From Clostridiaceae bacterium UBA6085 (GTDB taxonomy: Bacteria > Bacillota > Clostridia > Clostridiales > Clostridiaceae): 60,524 bases of DNA. Below, one piece after another: positions 32,226 to 40,846 of this stretch (positions within the stretch are counted from its first letter, which is position 1; each line of letters opens with the position of its first letter). The DNA is taken from NCBI GenBank assembly GCA_002428605.1, contig DIXH01000088.1:1-60524 (forward strand), read 5' to 3'. The translations under genes and the position numbers were made by a program. Under the pieces are notes generated by a model, which saw only the letters and a list, made by a program, of their open reading frames with translations, was not told the origin of the DNA and made no database searches.

Positions 32226-33485
32226 ATGATTATGGTCAAAGAGAACAGCATACCCATAGAGTGGCTTGTCAGCCATGCTTCAGAAACATATGAGAAATGT
32301 GGAGAACCGGACTTCAAGGGATTCCGTAAAGTCCATATTTTTGAGAAACTTAAGAATGAAAGGGAGATAAAGAAGATTTCTGAACGGCTTGTGCATGAGC
32401 TTGAGCCTTTTTGCGGCAAGGACCCAGAAAGCCTTACAGCTTCTGAGACCAAGGAGCTGAAGAAGGCCATCACCTCTTACATACTTGAGCTTGATAACAG
32501 GAAGCTTTTTTTTGACAAGCCTTTTCTGGGGTTCTTCCTTGAGAAGGGATATATGGAATCAGCAGAGGATTTTCTTGATGAGGTGAAGCTTGAAGACAGC
32601 GACCTTAAGCCACTGGAAATATTCCAGGCCATGAGGAACGTATGGATAATGAACAGCCTCCAGCTATTTTGGGGCATCCCTCTCAGGATGACTCCATCGG
32701 TGTACGCCTACAGCATGCTATATCCATACACTGATAACTTTCTGGACAGCACAGAGGTAAGCCGTGAAGATAAGGCAATGTTCAATGGAAGGCTTACGAG
32801 AGTGATCAGGGGTGAGCTACTTGAATCCTTTGACCCACATGAAAGCAGGGTCTTCGAGCTGATTGAAAAGATAGGGACTGAGTTTTCAAGAGACTTATTT
32901 CCTTCGGTATATGAGAGCATTGGTCTTATTCAGAATGCACAGATTGAAAGCATGAAGCAAGATGAGCGAGAAGTAATGACATCCTCTGAGATAATACCAA
33001 TAAGCCTGTTCAAAGGGGGAACCTCTGTACTTGCTGATGCTTTTCTTGTTAAGGGGCAGCTTGATGAGGAAGAGATGAGGTTCGCATTCGGGTACGGGGC
33101 ATTCCTACAGCTTCTTGATGATCTGCAGGATGCTGAGTCGGACAGAAGAGAAGGTCATCAGACCATATTCAACATGGGTGAGAAAAGCGATGATTTCGAC
33201 GGAAGGCTTCAAAAGCTCATATCCTTCATATTCAAGGTAAATGAAGCAAAAGTTGAGGATGATGAAACTAAGGGGCTCATGAAGGATGTCATCAGGACCT
33301 GCTCTCTTATGATGGTTATGGAGGTAATCGGGCGGGAGCCAGGTATGGTAACATATGGCTTATACCGGGAGCTTGAGTCATATTCAAAGGTCAGGCTGGC
33401 ATTTTTTGTGGAGTATGAGAAACAGATGAAGTCACTCATCGAAACCCTTAGTATTGGAAGTGATCTCAGTCAGCTTATGAAATAG
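32226..33485 (+). CDS. class 1 isoprenoid-synthase-fold enzyme, divergent
   Basis: 419 residues, soluble and largely helical. Two aspartate motifs placed as in trans-prenyl diphosphate synthases can be read: DNFLD at Asp170-Asp174 inside YPYTDNFLD, and DDLQD at 298-302 inside FLQLLDDLQDAESDRREG. They would bind the Mg2+ of an allylic diphosphate. The first motif is shorter than DDx2-4D and the protein is ~100 residues longer than ordinary prenyltransferases, mostly at the N-terminus, so the reaction (chain elongation, cyclisation, or a non-catalytic role) is open. Start ATG 32226 follows AAGGAAGGG. It is a single-gene unit between merR and the aldo/keto reductase. Confidence 0.7.
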   Translation: MIMVKENSIPIEWLVSHASETYEKCGEPDFKGFRKVHIFEKLKNEREIKKISERLVHELEPFCGKDPESLTASETKELKKAITSYILELDNRKLFFDKPFLGFFLEKGYMESAEDFLDEVKLEDSDLKPLEIFQAMRNVWIMNSLQLFWGIPLRMTPSVYAYSMLYPYTDNFLDSTEVSREDKAMFNGRLTRVIRGELLESFDPHESRVFELIEKIGTEFSRDLFPSVYESIGLIQNAQIESMKQDEREVMTSSEIIPISLFKGGTSVLADAFLVKGQLDEEEMRFAFGYGAFLQLLDDLQDAESDRREGHQTIFNMGEKSDDFDGRLQKLISFIFKVNEAKVEDDETKGLMKDVIRTCSLMMVMEVIGREPGMVTYGLYRELESYSKVRLAFFVEYEKQMKSLIETLSIGSDLSQLMK

Positions 33486-33515
33486 GGAGTGAAAGCTAAA
33501 CATAGATTATCTAAT

Positions 33516-33550
33516 GGACGGACATCAAGAAAGATGTCTGTCCTTTCAAT
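33516..33550 (+). terminator. rho-independent terminator
   Basis: GGACGGACATC pairs with GATGTCTGTCC around a 6-base loop (one G-U), followed by a short T-rich tail; ends the isoprenoid-fold gene. Confidence 0.65.
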
Positions 33551-33620
33551 TGTCCGCGTCCCAAAGCAACCATCTTCATGAGCTTTTGACAGGAGCCATC
33601 TTTTCAAATATTGGATCTCC

Positions 33621-33651
33621 TTGACCTGGAGTCAACTCCAGATTATAAGGT
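33621..33651 (+). promoter_or_regulatory. MerR-type promoter of the aldo/keto reductase gene
   Basis: TTGACC (33621-33626), then 19 bases holding the perfect dyad CTGGAGT-CA-ACTCCAG (dyad begins in the -35), then TAAGGT (33646-33651). Layout equals the promoter at 30875. A TATAAG at 17 bases (33644) is an alternative -10, but the shared dyad favours the 19-bp reading. Confidence 0.7.
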
Positions 33652-33809
33652 ACTAATGTACATAGCAAATGGTCATAGGTATATGAAAGTAAGATTGACA
33701 AGGTTTCTGACAATATAAGAGAAGTTGCTTGACTGTAAGGTTGCTCAGGATGGTAAAGTAATAGGGGAGTAAAATTAAAGAATAATAGCTTATGAGAAGG
33801 GGTAATAAA

Positions 33810-34925
33810 GTGACGCAGAAAAAACTTGGATTCGGATTCATGAGGCTTCCTGTTCTCGATAAGGAAGACAACTCAAAAATAGACTACGAACAGCTTAACA
33901 GCATGGTGGATTCCTTCATCGAGCAGGGCTTCACCTACTTTGACACTGCATACATGTACCACAGCTTCAAGAGCGAAATCGCACTGAGGGAGGCTCTCGT
34001 CAAGAGGCACAGCAGGGATTCCTTTACTGTGGCTAATAAGCTTCCGGTTGTGACGCTGAAGAAGTCAGAGGACATGGAAAGGATATTCAATGAGCAGCTT
34101 GAGAAGACTGGGTTGGAGTATTTCGATTATTACCTCCTCCATAACCTTGGCGTCGCACATTATGAGATTGCTGAGAGATTCGATACGTTCTCATTTGTTG
34201 CAGGAAAAAAGGCTGAAGGCAAGGTAAGGAAGATCGGCTTCTCATTCCATGACACGGCAGACCTTCTAGATGAGATACTAACTGCCCATCCTGAGGTTGA
34301 TTTTGTGCAGCTTCAGATAAACTACCTGGATTGGGATAATGAAAGCATCCAGTCAGGCAAATGCTACGAAGTGGCAAAAAAGCATGGCAAGCCAGTCATT
34401 GTCATGGAACCGATAAAGGGTGGCACACTTGCCCAGGTACCTAAGGAGGCTGAACTGCTCTTCAAAGGTCACAGCAGTCAGTCAGTTCCTTCATGGGCGA
34501 TAAGGTATGCTGCGAGCCTTCCAAATGTATTCATGGTGCTGAGCGGTATGTCCAATATTCTGCAGCTCGCAGACAACACTGGTTATATGAAGGACTTCGT
34601 ACCCTTTAGCGAAGAAGAGTCAGAAATCGTTCAGAAGGCAGTCAGTATTATCAACGGGGCGATTGCAATACCCTGCACAGCCTGCGAGTACTGCGTTGCG
34701 GGATGTCCAATGAATATTGCTATCCCCAAGTATTTCGCACTATACAACGCAGAACAGCAGGCTATAAACAAGGGCTTCTCGATCCAGAGGGTATACTATA
34801 TGAACTACACCAAGACATATGGAAAAGCCTCAGCGTGCATTGACTGCAGGCAGTGCGAGGAAAACTGCCCTCAGCATATCGAGATCACTAGGCATCTGAA
34901 GAGTGTGGCAAAGGTATTTGAATAG
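33810..34925 (+). CDS. aldo/keto reductase with C-terminal 2[4Fe-4S] domain
   Basis: 371 residues. The N-terminal (beta/alpha)8 barrel has the catalytic tetrad candidates Asp and Tyr in FDTAYMYH, Lys in VANKLP and His in YLLHNL. The C-terminal domain (about 285-371) has two ferredoxin-like cysteine sets, CTACEYCVAGCP and CIDCRQCEENCP. Such Fe-S reductases are common in anaerobes and are thought to couple ferredoxin or NAD(P)H to carbonyl reduction. Start GTG 33810 follows GAAGGGG; ATG 33792 overlaps that site. The MerR-type promoter upstream ties it to the flavodoxin regulon. Confidence 0.92.
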   Translation: MTQKKLGFGFMRLPVLDKEDNSKIDYEQLNSMVDSFIEQGFTYFDTAYMYHSFKSEIALREALVKRHSRDSFTVANKLPVVTLKKSEDMERIFNEQLEKTGLEYFDYYLLHNLGVAHYEIAERFDTFSFVAGKKAEGKVRKIGFSFHDTADLLDEILTAHPEVDFVQLQINYLDWDNESIQSGKCYEVAKKHGKPVIVMEPIKGGTLAQVPKEAELLFKGHSSQSVPSWAIRYAASLPNVFMVLSGMSNILQLADNTGYMKDFVPFSEEESEIVQKAVSIINGAIAIPCTACEYCVAGCPMNIAIPKYFALYNAEQQAINKGFSIQRVYYMNYTKTYGKASACIDCRQCEENCPQHIEITRHLKSVAKVFE

Positions 34926-35134
34926 CGGAGCGGCTAAGTAATGTTCCGGTAACGCACTGCAAATATTAATCAGCATCGCAGGGCATACCTAAAATCCCTT
35001 GAGGCGATGTATGGTAACAGCAATACTTACTAAGAAAGAAAGCTGAACATTGGATTGATTGAATCATTTTCTTATTCACTTAGGTTCTGCTAATCATTTT
35101 GCTGTCATGCCAGAGCAATACAAGTGACTTAAAA

Positions 35135-35152
35135 TGTCTTTCATAAGAGACA
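35135..35152. promoter_or_regulatory. 18-bp palindromic operator, copy 1
   Basis: TGTCTTTCATAAGAGACA, a near-palindrome (TGTCT...AGACA half-sites). A second copy differing at one base starts 40 bases downstream, about four helical turns, so two dimers would bind the same DNA face. Confidence 0.55.
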
Positions 35153-35174
35153 AACTATGCAAAATACACCGATT

Positions 35175-35192
35175 TGTCTTTTATAAGAGACA
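35175..35192. promoter_or_regulatory. 18-bp palindromic operator, copy 2
   Basis: TGTCTTTTATAAGAGACA, 16 of 18 bases symmetric. It lies between the aldo/keto reductase and the radical SAM operon, about 205 bases before the latter. The size suits a TetR-type regulator, but none is encoded nearby. Confidence 0.55.
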
Positions 35193-35263
35193 ATAAAGCT
35201 GAGTGGATATGAAGCATAAATGGACATATGAGAATAGATGTTTCGTAAGAATATTAAAGTTTT

Positions 35264-35299
35264 AGCCCCTGAGGTTTTAGATAACCTCAGGGGCTTTGT
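35264..35299 (+). terminator. rho-independent terminator or leader attenuator
   Basis: Perfect 13-bp stem AGCCCCTGAGGTT / AACCTCAGGGGCT with a 6-base loop and a modest T-run. It lies between the palindromic operators and the radical SAM operon, so either it stops read-through from upstream or it attenuates a transcript starting at the operators. A TATAAT at 35355-35360 beyond it, with only a poor -35, could start the operon transcript. Confidence 0.7.
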
Positions 35300-35396
35300 C
35301 TGTCTTCATCTGTCATCTGACTCCAATTTGCTACCATATTGCAGTTTCTGACGGTATAATTGAATGGACTGAATATTCATGCGAAGTGGAGAAATT

Positions 35397-36479
35397 ATGA
35401 GACTGGTTGAGGCAGACAGGGAAGGTCTAAAAAAGTTCATACGATTCTACGAGGAAAGGTACCTGAGCGATCCTTTGAAGAGGAATTCGATGTCAGGTCT
35501 ATTGAAGTCCCTCCTCTACGGCAAAAGCGTAATGTGCAGGTCTTCTTACCTTGAGCCTGTAATGGTCGAGGAAAACGGCGAGATACTTATGATTGCGGTG
35601 CTGGCTCAGGTTGAGAGGATGAAGGACTATCTTCAGGTCGCATTCTTCGAGGCAAAGGAAAAGAATACCGAGGCATTTTCCCTTATACTTTCAAGGGCTG
35701 AGGAGCTTGCCAATGAGAAGGGCGCAAGTAAGGTTACAGGCTCACTTAACGTGCATGTCAACTATGGACTTGGGTTCCTCGCAAGCGGCTATGAAGAAAG
35801 ACAGGGCTTCGGGACCATGCACAATCCGCCATTCTATAATGAACTTTTTGAGGAAAGCGGCTTCAAGACTATTGATATGGTGAGCTTCAGGAAGGACCTG
35901 AATGAGCTTGAAGAGATACTTGACCCGAGGATAACAGAAAGGCTTAAGAGGAGATATACAATTAGGAGCCTTGACTACAGGAACCTTGAAAGGGATGCTG
36001 AAGTTTATACCAATGTGAACAATGACGCATTCAAGGAGCATTTATTCTATTACCCAAGGAAAGCTGAGGAGGACCTTGAGCTGTTCAGGGACTTTAGGCC
36101 GCTTCTTAAACCCGAGAACCTGCTCTTTGCATACAAAGGTGACGAGCCTGTCGGCTTCATGCTGTGGTACCCGGATTTCAACGAGCTAATGAGATCTGAC
36201 GAGACCCTTGGCTTAGGGACTGTGATCAAGAATCGGTTTTTTGGAAATAGGATCAGTACTGTCAAGATTGTCGAGATGGGCGTGATACCTTCGGAGCAGC
36301 GCCATGGGGCGGTATTGGCCCTACTTAACAGGGTCTTTGAGATCTGCAGAGGAAAATACGATACCTTCGAATCAGGCTGGATCCTTGAATCAAATGACAA
36401 TTCAAGGATGCTTGGAGTAAAGATGACGGATTCAGTATACAAGAGATACAAGGCATTCATAAAGGATGTTAATCCATGA
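35397..36479 (+). CDS. GNAT-fold acyltransferase, first gene of the radical SAM operon
   Basis: 360 residues, soluble. It looks like a tandem GNAT-type protein: the N-terminal half has PVMVEENGEILMIAVLAQV, the C-terminal half NLLFAYKGDEPVGFMLWYPDF and VEMGVIPSEQRHGAVLALLNRVFE, where the last block resembles the acyl-CoA pyrophosphate loop. Relatives are annotated only as GNAT N-acetyltransferases. Substrate unknown; the operon suggests acylation of a biosynthetic intermediate. Start ATG 35397 follows TGGAGA. The stop overlaps the next start (ATGA). Confidence 0.75.
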   Translation: MRLVEADREGLKKFIRFYEERYLSDPLKRNSMSGLLKSLLYGKSVMCRSSYLEPVMVEENGEILMIAVLAQVERMKDYLQVAFFEAKEKNTEAFSLILSRAEELANEKGASKVTGSLNVHVNYGLGFLASGYEERQGFGTMHNPPFYNELFEESGFKTIDMVSFRKDLNELEEILDPRITERLKRRYTIRSLDYRNLERDAEVYTNVNNDAFKEHLFYYPRKAEEDLELFRDFRPLLKPENLLFAYKGDEPVGFMLWYPDFNELMRSDETLGLGTVIKNRFFGNRISTVKIVEMGVIPSEQRHGAVLALLNRVFEICRGKYDTFESGWILESNDNSRMLGVKMTDSVYKRYKAFIKDVNP

Positions 36480-37459
36480 GGAGCTTCAGAAGGATAAGGG
36501 AGCTTACTGACTGGATTGGAGATAAGCCTGATGAAACCAAGCTCAGGCTTAAGAATCTTCTTGAGAAGAATGAAGATACAGTAAATCTCCTTGAGGTGCT
36601 TGAAAAGACAAATCCCTGCGGACAGGAATATTACGTAGATGATGATGTGGTAATAGTGACCTACAGGCTGAAGCTTAACCTTCTTACCTTCATGAAAAGG
36701 TCAATGAAGGCTGATGTAAGGATCATAGGACTTCCCATATCACTTGGCAGGAGCGGGATAATAGCTCAAGATGAGGCCTCAGGAAGAAAAGCTGCACTTG
36801 AAGTGATAAAAGAGCTGAAAGGCTTGGCTGTCGTACTTAATACCGACTATAGCCTCTATGGAGGCTCCCTGACACTGTCGAACTTTATATTCATCAATAG
36901 GTTCAGGGATTTTGACGAATACCTCATGGCAATGAGGTCATCATACAGGAGAAATGTACTTGGAGTCCTTGAAGAAGGTAAGGGACTTGTATTTAGAAGG
37001 ATTGAGAATACAAGCTTCACTGCAGAGCACCATAAACTTTACAGGAGTGTCGTGGAACGGTCTGAATATCCTCTGGAAACATTGCCGGTTGAGTTCTTCA
37101 GAAGCTATGAATGCGAGATCGTTGAAGTCAGGGGTGTTGATGGAAGGCTCGTCGCAGTGCTTGTGCTGAAAGGCTCTGGAGACACCCTGACCTTCATGTT
37201 CTGCGGATTCAATAGGGAGGAAGCCCTTTACCACAACCTTCTGATATATGTCATAAGGAAGGGCATCGAAGATGGCTGCAAAAGTATCGACATGGGTCAG
37301 ACCTCGGAGGCTGCAAAGCTTCGGCTCGGCTGCACTGAAGTGATAAAACATCTTTTTGTGCACCACAGTAATCCTTTGTTAAATTCATTGATCCGTCCTG
37401 TTGCTGCTAGATTCTCATACAGGAGATATAAGGCTCACCACAGGGTGTTTCGCAGTTGA
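36476..37459 (+). CDS. GNAT/FemAB-like transferase
   Basis: 327 residues, soluble. The middle and C-terminus resemble GNAT/FemX-type transferases: FDEYLMAMRSSYRRNV (a helix usual in this group), DTLTFMFCGFNREEALYHNLL, and a final GCKSIDMGQTSEAAKLRLGC block. FemAB-like enzymes move amino acids or acyl groups onto amines of lipids, peptides or cell-wall precursors. The N-terminal ~80 residues are unrecognised. Overlaps the preceding GNAT gene by four bases, so the two products may work together. Confidence 0.65.
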   Translation: MRSFRRIRELTDWIGDKPDETKLRLKNLLEKNEDTVNLLEVLEKTNPCGQEYYVDDDVVIVTYRLKLNLLTFMKRSMKADVRIIGLPISLGRSGIIAQDEASGRKAALEVIKELKGLAVVLNTDYSLYGGSLTLSNFIFINRFRDFDEYLMAMRSSYRRNVLGVLEEGKGLVFRRIENTSFTAEHHKLYRSVVERSEYPLETLPVEFFRSYECEIVEVRGVDGRLVAVLVLKGSGDTLTFMFCGFNREEALYHNLLIYVIRKGIEDGCKSIDMGQTSEAAKLRLGCTEVIKHLFVHHSNPLLNSLIRPVAARFSYRRYKAHHRVFRS

Positions 37460-37502
37460 AGCCTGATGAGTGATAAGACTCTTTTTCCAAACTGGAGGAC
37501 TT

Positions 37503-38822
37503 ATGAAGGTATTTCTAAAGAAGGCAAGGGCTAGGACAACCTTTTCCGTACTCGACCCTGTAAAGGTCGAGCCTCTTGAACTTGCATATCTAAAAGCAGC
37601 GGCTGAGGAGGCAGGAGCCGAGGCTTATATCGTCGATGACCTTTTCGGGCTAAATGAACCGGACACTGTTCCTGATATCGTCGTCCTCACTGGCTACAAT
37701 ACCGCCGAGAGAAGGATAATTGAAGATGCAAGGAGCTACAAGGCAAGGTTTCCAAAGGTTTCAGTAATCATTGGAGGCACACATGTTGAGAGAAACAGCC
37801 GGGACTTTCATTCGCCACATGTGGATTTTGTGGTCCACAGCCCCGACCTTTTGCTGTTCATGGATATCCTGAGGTTCATAGGCGGAAATCTCAAAGAACT
37901 CACACCATCAGGCTTTGATATGCAGAAAGATGGACGATGGATCATAGGACAAGAAAGGCCGGTAAAGAAAATGTCCCCTATCAGGCCTGACAGGTCACTT
38001 ACCGATGCTGTAATTGGCCTGACGAGATACCTTGACAAGGGAAGGGTTGCTCTCGTCAAGGGCAGGACAGGTTGCCCGTATAAGTGTGATTTCTGCTACT
38101 GCAGGCTTATAAACGATGGGATACACATAAAGGGTAGCTATGGCGCCATGCTTGATGAGGCATCTGCTATAGATTCCGACCACATCTGGATAGTAGATGA
38201 TATATTCCTTTCATCAAGGAAGGATGCCATGGAGTTCATTGAAGCCGCTGAAGGAAGAGTCCTTAAGCCTAACCTCATTGCATACCTCAGGGCGGATTTT
38301 ATCCTTAATAACAGGGACCTTTTCTGTAAGCTCAAGGAATGCGGGCTTAGTGAAGTCATTGTAGGCTTCGAGGCGACTGACAATTCTGAGCTCGCTGCCT
38401 ATAACAAGCAGACTGATGCCCTGGATTATCCTGATTGCGTCAGGACCCTTAGGGAATGCGGCATTGACCTTACAGCCCTATTCATGGTAAGCCCTGACTA
38501 CAGCATTTCTGACTTCATGAGACTTGCGCGGTTTCTAAGGGAAAACCAAATAGATACTTATACAGTTTCAATTATTACTCCAATAAAGGGAACTAATGGA
38601 TACGAGGAGATGAAAGACAGGCTGATTACGGATGATCCTGAAAGGTTTGATTTCCTGCATCTTGTGATAAAGCCAAAACTACCTGCACCGGTATTCTACA
38701 TGATGTTTATTTGGCTGCATATTGGACTTCTAAAATCAGGAAGGATCCGATCTTTCATAAGGCAAAGCCTCATGGGAAAGAAGACAGGCAGGAAAATGAC
38801 AATGACGGAGACAAATGACTGA
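37503..38822 (+). CDS. radical SAM protein with cobalamin-domain-like N-terminus (1 of 4)
   Basis: 439 residues. The N-terminal ~150 residues form a Rossmann-like B12-binding-type domain (KVFLKKARARTTFS start, EPLELAYL, VVLTGYNT, VIIGGTHVE); the DxHxxG base-off motif is absent, as in many radical SAM members. The radical SAM core has Cys191-PYK-Cys195-DF-Cys198 for the [4Fe-4S]-SAM cluster, IWIVDDIF and VIVGFEA. A hydrophobic C-terminal tail (FYMMFIWLHIGLL) hints at membrane contact. Class members methylate unactivated carbons or form rings. Start ATG 37503 follows TGGAGG. Confidence 0.88.
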   Translation: MKVFLKKARARTTFSVLDPVKVEPLELAYLKAAAEEAGAEAYIVDDLFGLNEPDTVPDIVVLTGYNTAERRIIEDARSYKARFPKVSVIIGGTHVERNSRDFHSPHVDFVVHSPDLLLFMDILRFIGGNLKELTPSGFDMQKDGRWIIGQERPVKKMSPIRPDRSLTDAVIGLTRYLDKGRVALVKGRTGCPYKCDFCYCRLINDGIHIKGSYGAMLDEASAIDSDHIWIVDDIFLSSRKDAMEFIEAAEGRVLKPNLIAYLRADFILNNRDLFCKLKECGLSEVIVGFEATDNSELAAYNKQTDALDYPDCVRTLRECGIDLTALFMVSPDYSISDFMRLARFLRENQIDTYTVSIITPIKGTNGYEEMKDRLITDDPERFDFLHLVIKPKLPAPVFYMMFIWLHIGLLKSGRIRSFIRQSLMGKKTGRKMTMTETND

Positions 38823-38849
38823 ACGAATATTTATAGCAAGGAGAAACGG

Positions 38850-39482
38850 ATGTCAGCTAAAATATGGGACTTCTGGGCGGACAGGTACGACAGGCTCTGG
38901 GTGCAGAAGCACAGCCTGGGACCTACAAGGGAATACATACTTGAGGAGCTTCGTGAAGTTCGGAAGGGAAGGACCAGCCTTCTTGACCTTGGCTGCGGAC
39001 CTGGAGAACTCCTTCATGAGATAGGGAAAAGGTATCCTGATCTTAAGCTTACAGGAGTGGATTTTTCAGAAAAGATGCTTGAGGTCTCAAGGAAGAGGAA
39101 TAGCGGTGCCTGCCATGAGCTTCTTGATGCCATGGATATTGACAGACTTGATGGCAGGTTTGACATCATAACCTGCACGCATTCCCTTCCATACTACCAT
39201 GATCCGAAAGCTGTGCTCCACAAGCTAAGCAGGATGATGACCATGAAGGGTAGGCTTCTTATAGGATTTGCAAGCGGGGACAGCTTATTTGACAGGATAA
39301 TGCTTTCAGGAGTTAAGCTTACTACCGGAAAAGCATATTATCCTTCAGACAGAGAATTCAGGGAAATGGTCAAATCTGACTTCAATGTGATAAACATGAA
39401 GGTGATAAAGCGTGCCTTCTACATGCCAAGGATAGCTGTATACACCCTTTCAATAAAGACAGACAACAGGGAGAGATGCTGA
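38850..39482 (+). CDS. class I SAM-dependent methyltransferase
   Basis: 210-residue Rossmann methyltransferase. Motif I is LLDLGCGPGELLHEIG, followed by GVDFSEKMLEVSRK, and the post-motif FDIITCTHSLPYYHDP. No metal ligands, so a small-molecule or lipid O/N/C-methyltransferase of the UbiE/Methyltransf_11 type is likely. Start ATG 38850 follows AAGGAG. Its stop shares bases with the next start (TGATG), so it is translated together with the second radical SAM protein. Confidence 0.9.
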   Translation: MSAKIWDFWADRYDRLWVQKHSLGPTREYILEELREVRKGRTSLLDLGCGPGELLHEIGKRYPDLKLTGVDFSEKMLEVSRKRNSGACHELLDAMDIDRLDGRFDIITCTHSLPYYHDPKAVLHKLSRMMTMKGRLLIGFASGDSLFDRIMLSGVKLTTGKAYYPSDREFREMVKSDFNVINMKVIKRAFYMPRIAVYTLSIKTDNRERC

Positions 39483-40846
39483 TGAACGTGCTTCTTGTAA
39501 GACCAAAGCCTGACAGGGAAACGATAGGCCTTCAGCATGTCATGGTGTGCGAGCCTCTTGAACTTGAATACCTTGTTTCGAATGTACCAGATGGCATCAG
39601 GAACAGGGTGAGCCTTGAGATATGCGACATGATCCTGGAGAACGACTCATTCATAAGCATCCTTAATCGAAAGAAGCCTGAACTTGTAGTATTCACTGGC
39701 TACATAACCCACGTCGGGACCATAAAGGCCATGTGCGCTGAAGTGAAGAGGCTATTTCCCGTTACACTTACCGGAGTGGGAGGTGTGCATGCAGAGGTTG
39801 TGCCTGCGGACTTTACCGATCCCTCAATTGACTTCGTATATTCAAGTAACGGCATTGATGGCTTCAACATGACACTTGAAGGGATCCTTGAAGGCAGGTC
39901 TGCTGCTGAAATCAGGCAAAGGCTTGAAGCTTCTGACGAAAAGAAACTCTCGTTCATTTACAGGCATCCTGACAGGGAAGCTGTAAGAAAATACAGGCAG
40001 TCCTACTACTATATGTTCCACAGGCCATGTGCACTGATAAAGACTTCATACGGCTGTCCCTACAACTGCAGCTTCTGCTTTTGCAAGGAGATAACGGGAG
40101 GCAAGTACTTTACCCGTGATCTTAAGGATGTCATTGATGAGCTTGAAGCAATTGAGGAAAAGGAGATATACATAGTAGATGACGACTTCCTTTTCAGCAG
40201 GATACGCATAAGGGAGTTTTTAAGGCTTCTAAAGGAGAGGGGAATAGATAAGAAATTCCTCGTCTACGGCAGGGCTGATTTTGTTTCTGAAAACAAGGAC
40301 TTGCTTAGGGAGTTCAGGGACCAGGGGCTACAGGCTGTCATCGTCGGACTTGAGTCCATAAGGGAAGCGGACCTAGATTCTTACAAGAAGGGTACTGACT
40401 TAGACATCAATGAAAGGGCGGTCAGCGTGCTGAACGAGCTTGGGATAGAGCTTTATGCGACGCTTATCATACCGCTTGATTTCTCGAAGAAGGATTTTTC
40501 TGACCTGACCTCCTGGGTAAGGGGACTTGGGATCAGGTTCGTTAACCTTCAGCCACTTACTCCGCTGCCAGGTACCTCAATTTTCAAGGATTATGAAGAT
40601 AGGCTCCTTTATCCGAGAGAACGCTACGAGATGTGGGACATGGCTCATGTGGTGCTTAAACCAGAGCATATGGGGACGAGGGCTTTCTACCTGCAAATAG
40701 TTAAGGCCTACTACAGGATAGTGATGAGGCCTAAAAATCTGATTGCACTGATAAGGAGATATGGGATTGGAATGAATCTTAGGATGCTTGCAGGGAGCAA
40801 CAGGGTGACGATGCAATACCTTGGAAAGGTGGTGAGAGGGAAATGA
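39482..40846 (+). CDS. radical SAM protein with cobalamin-domain-like N-terminus (2 of 4)
   Basis: 454 residues, closely similar in plan to the proteins at 37503 and 42172: NVLLVRPKPDRET start, EPLELEYL, VVFTGYIT and GVGGVHAEVVP in the N-terminal domain; radical SAM cysteines 192, 196 and 199 (CPYNCSFC, with another Cys two further); IYIVDDDFLFS and VIVGLESI in the barrel. The C-terminal ~60 residues (YYRIVMRPKNLIALIRRYGIG) are basic-hydrophobic. Start ATG 39482 is favoured over 39476 by the GGGAG spacing and the TGATG junction. The stop overlaps the next gene. Confidence 0.88.
   Translation: MNVLLVRPKPDRETIGLQHVMVCEPLELEYLVSNVPDGIRNRVSLEICDMILENDSFISILNRKKPELVVFTGYITHVGTIKAMCAEVKRLFPVTLTGVGGVHAEVVPADFTDPSIDFVYSSNGIDGFNMTLEGILEGRSAAEIRQRLEASDEKKLSFIYRHPDREAVRKYRQSYYYMFHRPCALIKTSYGCPYNCSFCFCKEITGGKYFTRDLKDVIDELEAIEEKEIYIVDDDFLFSRIRIREFLRLLKERGIDKKFLVYGRADFVSENKDLLREFRDQGLQAVIVGLESIREADLDSYKKGTDLDINERAVSVLNELGIELYATLIIPLDFSKKDFSDLTSWVRGLGIRFVNLQPLTPLPGTSIFKDYEDRLLYPRERYEMWDMAHVVLKPEHMGTRAFYLQIVKAYYRIVMRPKNLIALIRRYGIGMNLRMLAGSNRVTMQYLGKVVRGK

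Noticed and set aside
34926..35396. Cobalamin riboswitch before the radical SAM operon
   Set aside because: No B12-box-like conserved sequence or multi-stem layout seen; only two palindromes, one terminator hairpin and a -10.
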